DNA of 64,000 nt from DATAPD01 sp036265385 (lineage in GTDB: Bacteria > Acidobacteriota > Terriglobia > Terriglobales > Acidobacteriaceae), in the NCBI GenBank assembly GCA_036265385.1, contig DATAPD010000042.1:310001-374000 (forward strand), given 5' to 3'. The notes below the pieces were generated by a model. The model was given only the letters and a program-made list of their open reading frames with translations, was not told where the DNA came from and searched no databases. A program made the translations under genes and the position numbers. The first letter of the stretch is position 1; every line of letters begins with the position of its first letter. This document shows positions 8,602 to 16,700 of this stretch, in pieces.

Positions 8602-8847
8602 ATGATCGCGGGAGACCTTTCTGTGTTGCGGCTCGATTTCATATCTTGTGTGTTGACCATTACTTCAACCATCCTTGTGGGACGAAGGTGCTGGCAAGGA
8701 TGGGCTCTGGCTGCTATTAATAGCGTCATTATTTGTGTGATTGCGGTGAAGACGGCGCAAATCGGATTTATACCGGCGAATTTGTTCTGCATCGTGCTGT
8801 ATGGAATTAACCTGCACGGGTGGAAAAAAGAAGAAGCGTCATCTTAA
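8602..8847 (+). CDS. Small PnuC/YgjV-like three-span membrane protein
   Basis: An 81-residue membrane protein with three hydrophobic spans. The tract RRCWQGWALAAINSVIICV, followed by IGFIPANLFCIVLYGINLHGW, resembles the repeated transmembrane unit of nicotinamide ribonucleoside transporters (PnuC) and the YgjV family, in which W-G-W-aromatic turns recur. It is far too short for a full PnuC (around 200-240 residues), so it is either a half-size relative or an unrelated small protein. Its convergent neighbour is nicotinate phosphoribosyltransferase, which makes an NAD-precursor link attractive but unproven. Start ATG at 8602 lacks a strong ribosome site. Confidence 0.55.
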   Translation: MIAGDLSVLRLDFISCVLTITSTILVGRRCWQGWALAAINSVIICVIAVKTAQIGFIPANLFCIVLYGINLHGWKKEEASS

Positions 8848-8887
8848 AGACAGGCTGCTGTCATTCGTGTGGCTGTTTTTGTCTGGT

Positions 8888-10270
8888 CTAAGTGATAACG
8901 GGCAGGTTGCTGAGACCCTCGGTCCCAAATACTCTGCGATACCGCTCCACTTCGGCCGGCGGCCCAAGCGCCTTGTTGTAGTTGTCAGACAATTTAACGG
9001 CGGGCTTACCTTCCACTTCTGAAACCTTACAGACCAGGCTCACCGGATCGAAGCCATTGCCTCCGGCTGGATCGCATCCGCGAAAATCGTTGGTGAGAAG
9101 CGTGCCCCAGCCAGTACTGAGGCGGATACGACGCCCGGGGATCCATTTCTTCCGGTCAAGGAAGTCTGCGGCGGATTCGAAGTCGGTCGGCTTCGTGGAG
9201 TTTTGGGGGGAACCTCCGAAATAGGCATGCAGGGCGAGAATTTCGTCGACGTCGAGGGAGTCGGAAGCGATCAGCAATTTTTCGCCGGGATCGCGACCAC
9301 GCGCTTTCAGCCATTCGATGTATTCGTCTCCGGCGATGAAGGGATCTTTGCTATCGACGCGTTGACCGGTCCAGTCGGCAGTCCAATCGGGTGCGTTCTT
9401 CAAAAATTGTGTGGTGCCGAATGTGTCGGGGAGCATGATCAACAATGCGCCTTGATAGGTTTGCTGCCAGAGATCGAGCACGTGGTATTGAGATTCTTTC
9501 AAGGCCTCGTCATCCGGAGCGAGCGCGGCGAGGGTCATCGGAATTTCGTGCGCATTGGTTCCGATCGCCTCAAGATCGTGCTTATGTGCGAGAAAAGCAT
9601 TTGAGGTGCCAATGAAACTTGGCCCGAGGTTGTCGGCCATGGCTTCGACCACGTATTCCTGCCAAAGAAAACTGTGACGTCGGCGAGTGCCGAAGTCGGC
9701 GATGTGCAGGTCGGGAACGTTGCGGAGCCGCTCGATCTTTCCCCAAAGCCGTGTCTTCGCGCGAGCGTAAAGAATGTCGAGGCCGAATTCACTGAGGCGC
9801 TTTGCGCAAGCGCGGGTCTTCAGTTCATTAATGATGGAGAGCGCGTACAGCTCCCACATGGTGGTGTCGGTCCACAAGCCCTCGAAGTTCAGATGAAACT
9901 GGCCATCGACGACGGTGAGTTCGTAATTCGAGAGACGGAAATCGCGCTCGAGCCATTCGAGGAAGCCGGGTTCGAAAATTCCACGCCGTCCGTAGAAGGT
10001 GTTGCCGGCCAGCCAAACGAGTTCTGATTTGCGGTAACGAATGCCGCGGACATGCTCCATCTGCTCGCGGATCTGCGCGGGGGAGAACATGTCCGCCAAG
10101 CGCATGGCCGAGCGGTTGAGCAGTGAAAAGGAAACTCTGGTCTTGGGATAGTGCTTCCAGATGAACTGGAGCATCAGCAGCTTATAAAAGTCAGTATCGA
10201 GGAGTGAGCGGATGACAGGGTCGAGTTCCCAGTTATGGTTGTGGGCCCGCTCGGCGAAGTTGACGATCAT
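8888..10270 (-). CDS. pncB: Nicotinate phosphoribosyltransferase
   Basis: Preiss-Handler NAD salvage enzyme that joins nicotinate and PRPP (with ATP hydrolysis) to give nicotinate mononucleotide. The N-terminus SLLDTDFYKLLMLQF is the family opening. DFGTRRRHS contains the active-site residues including the phosphorylated His, FIGTSNAFLA and IGTNAHEIPM follow, and ASDSLDVDEI with LSTGWGTLLTNDF forms the C-terminal phosphate-binding half. The length of 460 residues is slightly longer than E. coli PncB (400). It is convergent with the PnuC-like small membrane gene. Confidence 0.95.
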   Translation of the reverse strand: MIVNFAERAHNHNWELDPVIRSLLDTDFYKLLMLQFIWKHYPKTRVSFSLLNRSAMRLADMFSPAQIREQMEHVRGIRYRKSELVWLAGNTFYGRRGIFEPGFLEWLERDFRLSNYELTVVDGQFHLNFEGLWTDTTMWELYALSIINELKTRACAKRLSEFGLDILYARAKTRLWGKIERLRNVPDLHIADFGTRRRHSFLWQEYVVEAMADNLGPSFIGTSNAFLAHKHDLEAIGTNAHEIPMTLAALAPDDEALKESQYHVLDLWQQTYQGALLIMLPDTFGTTQFLKNAPDWTADWTGQRVDSKDPFIAGDEYIEWLKARGRDPGEKLLIASDSLDVDEILALHAYFGGSPQNSTKPTDFESAADFLDRKKWIPGRRIRLSTGWGTLLTNDFRGCDPAGGNGFDPVSLVCKVSEVEGKPAVKLSDNYNKALGPPAEVERYRRVFGTEGLSNLPVIT

Positions 10271-10397
10271 GAGAGAAATATCCTAATTGGCGGGTGTTGA
10301 TCGGGGCAAACGCGAGGGTATTTGGCGATGCCCGCGAAATTTCGGCTGTTGGAAAAATGCGGTTCTTCGGAATGAGGCTTTTTTCGGTTCAAAAATC

Positions 10398-11498
10398 TTA
10401 TTTGCTCTGAACCTTCACCCAAGCGCGCGATGCGGCTGACGATTCGATGAGGTGCATTAGGCGTTGAACGGCCAAAGCATCGTCGAAATTTGGATGGAAC
10501 GTTTCTAACCGCGAGAGCGCGAGCAGGAAATCTCCCAGTGTGGCGATGAACGTGTGTTCATAACCGATGGCGTGGCCCGGCTTCCAAAAGTTCTGCGAGT
10601 ACGGATGGTTCGGACCGGGAACCATGAGTGAGCGCGCCGCGCGGATTTCAGCCTTTTCGCTGGCGTCGAAGAAGACGAGACGGTTCATGTCTTCCAAGTC
10701 GAAGCGCAGCATTCCTTTTGATCCATGAATTTCGAAGGACGTCTGGTTCCGATGACCAACGCCGAAGCGGGTGGCCTCGAAGGAACCGATGCTGCCGTTA
10801 ACGAAATGCGCAAGCAACAGAACGGCGTCGTCCACATCGCGTCCGGCGGCGAAGGTGTGAGTCATGGCTGTCAGATCGCTTACGGTTCCGTTGAGATAGA
10901 GCGCGGTGTCGAGCGAGTGAGAAAGCAGATCGCCTAGGGCGCCAGATCCGGACTCGCTGCGTCGATAGCGCCAGCCCGACGTTTTGGCGGGGTCATTGCC
11001 AGATTCATTCAGGTACAGAGCACGATAGTGATAGATGTTCCCCAACTTCCCGTCATCAATCAGGTTTTTCGCGAGCACTACGGCAGGCACGCGACGATAG
11101 TTGAACCACACGAGCGTCGGAATTTTTGCGGCAGCTTCCGCCATTTTTTCTGCCTCTTCTAGCGTGGCGGCCAGTGGCTTTTCGCAGAGGATGGTTTTAC
11201 CGGCGGCAGCGGCCTCGAGCGCGATCGGACAGTGAAGAGCGTTCGGAGTGGCGATATCTACGATGTCGACGTCGGGGCGCGTGACGACCTTCTTCCAATC
11301 TGTTTCGGTCTGTTTCCATCCCCACTGAGAAGCTGTGGCCTGCAGCGTTGCTGGATTGCGTCCACATAGAACTTGCAGGTTGAGATCGTAAGGAGTCTGG
11401 AAGAAGTGGTTGACCTGGAGAAAAGCGTTGGAATGCGCTTTGGCGATGAAGCCGGTGCCGATCATCGCAATGTTGAGCGTTTTCTTGGCTGTGGTCAT
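10398..11498 (-). CDS. Gfo/Idh/MocA family oxidoreductase
   Basis: NAD(P)-dependent sugar or cyclitol dehydrogenase of the Gfo/Idh/MocA family. The Rossmann motif is at MIGTGFIAKAH (residues 13-23). DIVDIATPNALHCPIA and the signature CEKPLA (around 107-112) are typical, and the C-terminal dimerisation/substrate domain includes GALGDLLSHSLDTALYL with the usual D-x3-H pattern. Substrate cannot be read from the sequence. It starts 12 bases after the stop of the upstream gene on the same strand (11511-12881), so the two may be co-transcribed. Soluble, no signal peptide. Confidence 0.9.
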   Translation of the reverse strand: MTTAKKTLNIAMIGTGFIAKAHSNAFLQVNHFFQTPYDLNLQVLCGRNPATLQATASQWGWKQTETDWKKVVTRPDVDIVDIATPNALHCPIALEAAAAGKTILCEKPLAATLEEAEKMAEAAAKIPTLVWFNYRRVPAVVLAKNLIDDGKLGNIYHYRALYLNESGNDPAKTSGWRYRRSESGSGALGDLLSHSLDTALYLNGTVSDLTAMTHTFAAGRDVDDAVLLLAHFVNGSIGSFEATRFGVGHRNQTSFEIHGSKGMLRFDLEDMNRLVFFDASEKAEIRAARSLMVPGPNHPYSQNFWKPGHAIGYEHTFIATLGDFLLALSRLETFHPNFDDALAVQRLMHLIESSAASRAWVKVQSK

Positions 11499-11510
11499 CC
11501 TTGTTTCGCG

Positions 11511-12881
11511 CTACTCTCCACCAAAACTATCAAACAACTTCCACAAAGTATCTCCGGTGAAGCGATAGAGGACATAACCGCGGTTGTCATTATCGGAGAT
11601 TTCGCGGAAGAGGAGCTCACCGCGCCCGTCGCCGTCTGCGTCGACCGCATCGATTAATTCGAGCCGCGAGAGAACATCAAGGTGCCGGGCATCGGTGGTC
11701 TGGCTTAGGAGCTTGCGCAAATCGCCATAGATATCCGTGCGGCAAGCAAGAGTAATGAAATACTCCGCGTTCGCCGAGCTATCGGCTGCCTTGGATACCG
11801 GCATCTGCGCTTTTGCCGTCAGCACCCAAACGGGCTCGTTGGCGTTTGAGAGATCGAAAACACGGAAATCGATGTCGCTGAATTTCGGTTGGGGAAGCTT
11901 GGCGGTCCCCGTGGCCTTCTTTGCGGACGTTTTGGTTGCCGAAGCCGACGTAGTCGCAGCAGCTAATTCATCTATGCGCTTTCGAACGTCGTCTGCCGCG
12001 AGATCAAGCATCCGCTTAAGATTCTTTTCCATCTCGTCTGGCTTCGCGCCGAAGTTGTAGGGGCGTGGGTCAGGACCCGACGCGTCGGAGATCGCCACGA
12101 ACGTGAGAGGAGCCTCCGGCTTGGCGGATTTTGCAGAAGTCGTGGACTTGGCTGAAGCGGGAATCGGCGCCGGTTTCTCAGGAGCGGCGGCCGCTTTGGG
12201 TTCGGGAATTCCACGACGCAATTTGGGACGGTTCGGATCTTCCTCGGCCGAAGGCTCGGGCGTAACCGGTTTAGGCTCCGCCGAAGGGGCAGGTTGGGGC
12301 GGAGCAGGCGGAGCCTGAGGCTTCTCGGATTTCTCGTCTGGCTTCGGAGTGGGTTTGCTTTCCGGCTTAGGGCTTGCACCCGGACGCCTCAGAGTTGGCG
12401 GAGCGTCAGTGTCATCCTTGATGACTGGCATTTCTGCTTTCATGCCCTTGCGAGCGGGCGTTGCTCCTGCCGCGAGCCAGGTTCCCTCGGCCATCCAGTT
12501 GTTATTGAGTTGCCCTGCGCCAGTTGCAGTGAACAGACCCTGCGAAACACCGGTCTTCAACCCTTCGTACACTGTGCCGGGCTCGACGGCCATCGGCACC
12601 GGCTTCCCTTTATAAATGCCAGCGTCGAAAAACTTCCCGTTGTCCAGGATGGCGATGGGAAATAGGCGCGCCTTTCCATCACTCTGGATTTGGAGTAGGC
12701 CTAAAGCGCGCGGTCCCTTTGGAGTTTTTTGCTTGTTCGCTGATTGCGGGTAAGTGGGCGATGGCGAGCGTTCCGGCGCTTGGGAGTAAGCAGACGTGAT
12801 GAGCACGAGGACAGCCGCCAGCAACATGACCCGCCGACTACGAGTGCGGTATAAACGATAGATAGAGGAACCAAAGGCCAT
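11511..12881 (-). CDS. Secreted proline-rich protein of unknown function
   Basis: Not recognised. After a basic N-terminus and hydrophobic segment (MLLAAVLVLITSAYSQ) comes an export signal cleavage region. Residues about 150-250 are a Pro/Lys/Glu/Ala-rich linker (repeats such as KPESKPTPKPDEKSEKP), then an Ala/Ser/Thr-rich stretch. The C-terminal domain of about 120 residues ends in VDADGDGRGELLFREISDN, an FG-GAP/EF-hand-like D-x-D-G-D turn that could bind calcium, then GYVLYRFTGDTLWKLFDSF. Two starts are possible: ATG 12881, which overlaps the divergent peroxiredoxin start by two bases, or ATG 12827, which leaves room for promoters. I give the longer. Probable operon with the downstream oxidoreductase. 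Confidence 0.65.
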   Translation of the reverse strand: MAFGSSIYRLYRTRSRRVMLLAAVLVLITSAYSQAPERSPSPTYPQSANKQKTPKGPRALGLLQIQSDGKARLFPIAILDNGKFFDAGIYKGKPVPMAVEPGTVYEGLKTGVSQGLFTATGAGQLNNNWMAEGTWLAAGATPARKGMKAEMPVIKDDTDAPPTLRRPGASPKPESKPTPKPDEKSEKPQAPPAPPQPAPSAEPKPVTPEPSAEEDPNRPKLRRGIPEPKAAAAPEKPAPIPASAKSTTSAKSAKPEAPLTFVAISDASGPDPRPYNFGAKPDEMEKNLKRMLDLAADDVRKRIDELAAATTSASATKTSAKKATGTAKLPQPKFSDIDFRVFDLSNANEPVWVLTAKAQMPVSKAADSSANAEYFITLACRTDIYGDLRKLLSQTTDARHLDVLSRLELIDAVDADGDGRGELLFREISDNDNRGYVLYRFTGDTLWKLFDSFGGE

Positions 12882-13341
12882 GGATATCAATGATAAGGCT
12901 CCCGATTTTACTTTGCTTGACCAGAACGAGAAGAAAGTGTCGCTCAAGGATTTTCGCGGCAAAACAGTCGTGCTTTTCTTCTTTCCGAAGGCGGACACTC
13001 CCGGCTGAACAATAGAAGCGTGCGGGTTCCGCGACGCATATAAACAGATGCAGAAGTCAGGCGTAGTGGTGCTTGGTATTTCGGCCGACACTTCTGGGAA
13101 GCAGAAGAAATTCGAAGAGAAATATGATTTGCCCTACACCTTGCTCGCCGATACGGACAAGAAGATGTGCGAAGCCTTCGGCGTCATGAAAGAGAAGAAT
13201 ATGTACGGCAAGAAAGTGATGGGCATTGCGCGAACCACGTTTGTGATCGGGCCGGAAGGGAAAATCCAGCATGTATTCCGAAACGTGAAGCCGGAGGGTC
13301 ATGCTCTGGAAATGCTCGATTATCTGAAGGCAAAGAGCTAG
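12880..13341 (+). CDS. bcp: Thioredoxin-dependent peroxiredoxin (BCP/PrxQ type), putative selenoprotein: Sec43 encoded by TGA
   Basis: Reduces hydrogen peroxide and organic hydroperoxides with electrons from thioredoxin. ATG 12880 follows GAGGAA and opens MDINDKAPDFTLLDQNEK, the family N-terminus. At residue 43 the frame meets TGA (13006-13008) inside the active-site motif, reading KADTPG-TGA-TIEACGFRD, where relatives read PGCTxEACGFRD. Translation then runs on without interruption to TAG at 13339-13341, giving 153 residues, the normal BCP length. The TGA is exactly the peroxidatic cysteine codon; the resolving Cys48 is kept. A GC hairpin with a GTT loop lies 17 bases downstream (13018-13037), as bacterial selenocysteine insertion needs. 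Known Sec-peroxiredoxins (for example PrxU of Eubacterium acidaminophilum) make this reading reasonable. A nonsense mutation or a sequencing error is the alternative. Confidence 0.88.
13018..13037 (+). promoter_or_regulatory. Candidate bacterial SECIS hairpin
   Basis: GCGT-GCGG pairs with CCGC-(G)-ACGC around a GTT apical loop: eight GC-rich pairs with one bulged G at 13033. The loop G at 13026 is 17 bases past the TGA, inside the 16-37 base spacing described for bacterial SECIS elements, with the G (then U) expected in the apical loop. The bases also encode conserved peroxiredoxin residues, so part of the pairing could be coincidental. Confidence 0.6.
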
Positions 13342-13353
13342 CCGAGGCACGGG

Positions 13354-13375
13354 AGGCGGGCCGAGGAGCCCGCCT
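13354..13375. terminator. Hairpin between convergent genes
   Basis: AGGCGGGC pairs with GCCCGCCT around a six-base loop, 12 bases after the peroxiredoxin stop and 13 bases before the end of the convergent gene. The T tract on the plus strand is short (TTCCT), so it is a modest intrinsic terminator at best. Confidence 0.5.
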
Positions 13376-13388
13376 TCCTAACACGAAT

Positions 13389-13955
13389 CTATTTCACGGT
13401 TGCTGCCGCTGTGGTCGTAAAAGTAACGGCCTTCTCTGCAGGGATAACAGCTTCCTGTTTGCCGGTTGCAGCGGCTACTCCCGTTCCTGCACCAGCACCG
13501 ACTCCCGCACCGATAGCGGCCCCTTTGCCGCCGCCCGCAAGGGCACCGATGACAGCGCCCGCTGCAGCACCACCGCCGATCTTTGTAGCATTGCTTTTCG
13601 TGTGGCCTTTGCCCGTAATGTGGTAGCTTCCGGTCGAGAGGGCGACGGTCCTTCCTTCAGCTTGGACGGACGTGAGACGAATGGAGAGTTGCCCGGGAGC
13701 CTGAAGGCGTCCGCTGGATTTTGCCAAAGTCACTTTTCCACGAACGGGAGCGCCGGCTTTCGCGATTGTCCTGCCATCGACAACTAAACTCCGCGTGAGA
13801 CTTCCATCGAAACGATCTCCGACTTTTGCCGTTCCTGAACTAAGTTCGGAGCCAATCCTGACAGTCAGCTTGGTACCCGCGGGTATTGTTTGTGCCGCTG
13901 CGAGCAAACTGAGCGCGAGCAGGGCCAGTCCGGGTTTTACAATTTTGCGAAGCAT
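13389..13955 (-). CDS. Secreted glycine-zipper protein
   Basis: 188 residues. Signal peptide MLRKIVKPGLALLALSLLAAAQ, then a beta-rich domain with PAGTKLTVRIGSELSSG and the phrase VGDRFDGSLTRSLVVDGRTIAKAG, a pattern common in envelope proteins of acidobacteria. A long glycine/alanine tract (GGGAAAGAVIGALAGG onwards, about residues 125-165) forms a glycine-zipper-like membrane-spanning or oligomerising helix, as in YMGG/Rick_17kDa-like proteins. ATG at 13955 has GGGAGA seven bases upstream; the frame remains open further upstream but without a better start. Function unknown. Divergent from the glycosylase gene. Confidence 0.75.
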   Translation of the reverse strand: MLRKIVKPGLALLALSLLAAAQTIPAGTKLTVRIGSELSSGTAKVGDRFDGSLTRSLVVDGRTIAKAGAPVRGKVTLAKSSGRLQAPGQLSIRLTSVQAEGRTVALSTGSYHITGKGHTKSNATKIGGGAAAGAVIGALAGGGKGAAIGAGVGAGAGTGVAAATGKQEAVIPAEKAVTFTTTAAATVK

Positions 13956-13987
13956 GATATGTCTCCCTTGAAGTGAAGGATGGCCAG

Positions 13988-14668
13988 ATGGTGGAACGGG
14001 TGAGCCATTATAAGAAGACTCGCGGGCCGGCGATAGAACGGGAAACCAAAGTGACACCTGTAGGGATTGAAGAACTTGAGCCTCTGCCGCAAGCCTTTTA
14101 CGACCGCGATCCCCGGAAGGTGAGCCGGGCTCTGTTAGGAAAGGTTCTTGTTCGCCGAGAGCGCGGCCGCGTGCTAGCGGGACGCATTGTTGAAACGGAG
14201 GCTTACCTTGATGGTGATCCCGCCGCCCATTCTTACGTTGGGCGAACCGCCCGGAATGATGTTTTGTTTGGTCAACCTGGGCGTTGTTACGTGTACTTCA
14301 TCTATGGCAATCACTATTGCCTGAACGTCTCGTGTCTGCCCGACGGAACACCAGGGGCAGTGCTGTTTCGCGCGCTCGAACCGCTGGTGGGAATTGAGCG
14401 TATGGCAGTGGCGCGTGGCGCGCTTATCGCGAACTCGAAGCAGTTGAAACTGCTTACGAGCGGTCCAGGCAGGATGGCGCAGGCGTTTGGAGTTACCCGA
14501 GAGCGCGATAACGGGAAGGATTTTTTCGATACGAAGTCGGACTTGATCATTGTTGACGATGGACATCGCGTGAGAAAAATTGAGGCAACTCCACGCATCG
14601 GTATCACGAAAGCGGCCGACTTACCGTGGCGGTATCTCGTGCACGGCAATCTCTTTGTGTCGCGCTGA
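13988..14668 (+). CDS. DNA-3-methyladenine glycosylase (AAG/Mpg family)
   Basis: Base-excision repair enzyme that removes alkylated purines such as 3-methyladenine. The diagnostic block RIVETEAYLDGDPAAHSY lies at residues 66-83, with the catalytic glutamate in ETEAY (69-73). Then come GRCYVYFIYGNHYCLNV, the DNA-intercalating/base-flipping region, VLFRALEPL, and LTSGPGRMAQAFGV. At 226 residues it has the usual bacterial length. ATG 13988 has AAGGA seven bases upstream and is preferred over the GTG at 13973. It is followed 112 bases later by the amidohydrolase on the same strand; no functional link is evident. Confidence 0.93.
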   Translation: MVERVSHYKKTRGPAIERETKVTPVGIEELEPLPQAFYDRDPRKVSRALLGKVLVRRERGRVLAGRIVETEAYLDGDPAAHSYVGRTARNDVLFGQPGRCYVYFIYGNHYCLNVSCLPDGTPGAVLFRALEPLVGIERMAVARGALIANSKQLKLLTSGPGRMAQAFGVTRERDNGKDFFDTKSDLIIVDDGHRVRKIEATPRIGITKAADLPWRYLVHGNLFVSR

Positions 14669-14780
14669 ATTCGGCGGGTCTTCAATTTCCAGCTTGGCCG
14701 AAAAACATCTGGGCAGGTATGATTCGCGGACGCGGACATGCGTCTCCGCGACTCTGAATGGTGTCCGGGAGCCCCGATCC

Positions 14781-16358
14781 ATGCAAATTTCCAGGCGTTT
14801 CGCCTTGGTATGCGTCTTCCTCTTCGCAATCCCACTGTGGTCCCAAAGCAATAAGAACCTCGACTCGCTAAAAAACGAAGCCGTGCAGATGGTCGAGGCG
14901 CGGCAGGTATTCACCCAGCAGATGGTGGACCAGATTTTCAGTTTCGCGGAATTGGGATTTCAGGAATTCGAGACTTCGAAGTATGTCACCGACATTCTGG
15001 CGAAAAATGGTTTCAAAGTGGAGCAGGGGGTAGCGGGAATTCCAACGGCATGGATGGCAACGTATGGTTCGGGTAAGCCGGTGATTGCTTTCATCACGGA
15101 CATCGATTGCATTCCGCGAGCATCACAGAAGCCGGGTGTGGCGTATCACGATCCGTTGATTGAGGGTGCACCCGGGCACGGCGAGGGCCACAACTCCGGC
15201 ATGGCTGTAAACATCACGGCTGCGCTGGTGCTGCATGAGTTGATGGAGAAGCACAAGATTCCCGGCACACTGAAGATCATGCCTGGGGTGGCAGAGGAGT
15301 TGTTAGGGACGAAGGCATTCTTCGTGCGGGCGGGGCTGTTCAAGGATGTGGACGTTGTACTTGGTTCGCATGTGGCTGATTCCCTGGGGACGCAATATGG
15401 GCATTCGTTCAGTCCACAAGGTCTTGTGTCAGTCCAATATTTTTTCCATGGGAGAGCAGCCCATGCCGCCGCCGCACCATGGGACGGACGAAGTGCGTTG
15501 GATGCAGTTGAATTGATGGATACCGGATGGAACTTCCGGCGTGAGCATCTTCCGCGAAATCAGCGCTCGCATTACGTGATCATCAATGGCGGAGATCAGC
15601 CGAATGTGGTGCCACCGGAAGCTGCGGTTTGGTACTACTTTCGCGAGTTCGATTATCCGCATATCAAAGACCTTTACGAACTAGGTAACACGATGGCTGA
15701 AGCAGCCACGATGATGACTGGGACAACGGTAACCAAACGTATTGTCGGCTCAGCGTGGCCTCCACACTTCAATAAGGTGATCGCAGAAATACAGCAAAAA
15801 AACATCGAGCGGGTTGGCATGCCAAAGTGGAGCGAAGCGGATCAGACTCTGGCCAAGGCGCTTCAGAAAGAAATCAAACAACCTACCGATGGGCTGAACC
15901 AAAAAGTCGATCCGCTGAAAGTGCCATCGCCTGAAACAGAAGAAGGCGGTTCGGATGACGTTGGCGATATTTCATGGAACGTGCCCATGGTGTACCTGCG
16001 CTATCCGGCAAACATTCCGCATACTCCGGGGCATAGCTGGGTTGACGCGGTAGCGATGGCAACCCCGATTGCGCACAAAGGATCAACGGCTGGAGCGAAG
16101 GTACAAGCGCTGACCGCGATCGATCTCTTGTTGTCGCCGGACTATGTGAAACAAGCTTGGGACTACTTCAATAATGTGCAAACAAAGGACCTGAAATACG
16201 CCCCGCTGATCGGACCGGAAGATAAGCCAGCGATTGAATTCAACAAAGAGAAGATGACCAAATTCCTACCGGAAATGAAGAAGTATTACTACGATCCGAC
16301 CAAGTACAAGACGTACCTGGAGCAGTTAGGGATTGAGTATCCGACGGTGAAGAAGTAA
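14781..16358 (+). CDS. Secreted M20-family amidohydrolase (AbgB-like)
   Basis: A 525-residue metallohydrolase similar to the aminobenzoyl-glutamate hydrolase subunit AbgB. A signal peptide (MQISRRFALVCVFLFAIPLWSQ) sends it out of the cytoplasm. Metal-site motifs include FITDIDCIPR, GHGEGHNSGMAVN, PGVAEELLGTKAFF and the GSHVAD segment; the dimerisation domain carries FHGRAAHAAAAPWDGRSALDA. The last part (PHTPGHSW) supplies another histidine. Substrate is likely an acylated or amidated amino acid, but this is inference. ATG 14781 matches the signal peptide; upstream in-frame codons overlap the glycosylase gene and are noise. Confidence 0.88.
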   Translation: MQISRRFALVCVFLFAIPLWSQSNKNLDSLKNEAVQMVEARQVFTQQMVDQIFSFAELGFQEFETSKYVTDILAKNGFKVEQGVAGIPTAWMATYGSGKPVIAFITDIDCIPRASQKPGVAYHDPLIEGAPGHGEGHNSGMAVNITAALVLHELMEKHKIPGTLKIMPGVAEELLGTKAFFVRAGLFKDVDVVLGSHVADSLGTQYGHSFSPQGLVSVQYFFHGRAAHAAAAPWDGRSALDAVELMDTGWNFRREHLPRNQRSHYVIINGGDQPNVVPPEAAVWYYFREFDYPHIKDLYELGNTMAEAATMMTGTTVTKRIVGSAWPPHFNKVIAEIQQKNIERVGMPKWSEADQTLAKALQKEIKQPTDGLNQKVDPLKVPSPETEEGGSDDVGDISWNVPMVYLRYPANIPHTPGHSWVDAVAMATPIAHKGSTAGAKVQALTAIDLLLSPDYVKQAWDYFNNVQTKDLKYAPLIGPEDKPAIEFNKEKMTKFLPEMKKYYYDPTKYKTYLEQLGIEYPTVKK

Positions 16359-16700
16359 GGAGCTCGGGGGCGGTCGATGGCAGTGTCAAGCCGCGAAGGA
16401 GTGTCTAGCCAATTCGTCGTGAGCCGAAAGCTCCGCGCGTGATCCTTGGTCAGTGAGCAAAGCTTTGGTTCAAGTGTGCATTCAAATGCAATCTCGGATG
16501 CATGTGTTTGCATCGCGCTATTGGCGCGGGTTTCGAGGGGGATGAATATTGGATGAACGCGGTCAAAAACACTTGACATAGCTTCGCCACCACATCAGAA
16601 TGCGTGGCACTTCGTTGGCTTCGACGCTACCTCTTTAGCGCCCCCTCCCAGCCGCCGAACTCAAAAAAAACAGCTCCAATTTCTCCAAGGAGGATGGTAG
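16359..16700. other. Gene-free leader region upstream of the PT-tailed protein
   Basis: No gene seen. The notable element is a possible promoter at 16573-16601 about 100 bases before the next start. The transcribed leader would be about 95 bases, ending in an A-rich tract and a strong Shine-Dalgarno sequence. No riboswitch family is recognised. Confidence 0.5.
16573..16601 (+). promoter_or_regulatory. Possible sigma-70 promoter
   Basis: TTGACA at 16573-16578, a 17-base spacer, then CAGAAT at 16596-16601. The -35 is perfect and the -10 matches four of six positions. It points at the gene starting at 16701. Confidence 0.4.

Noticed and set aside
13048..13341. A 97-residue peroxiredoxin fragment starting at an internal ATG
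   Set aside because: The frame upstream codes for the missing N-terminal half and active site, broken only by TGA at 13006, so the real gene starts at 12880.
16602..16700. Riboswitch in the leader of the PT-tailed protein gene
   Set aside because: No known aptamer core (c-di-GMP, SAM, TPP or others) could be recognised by eye.
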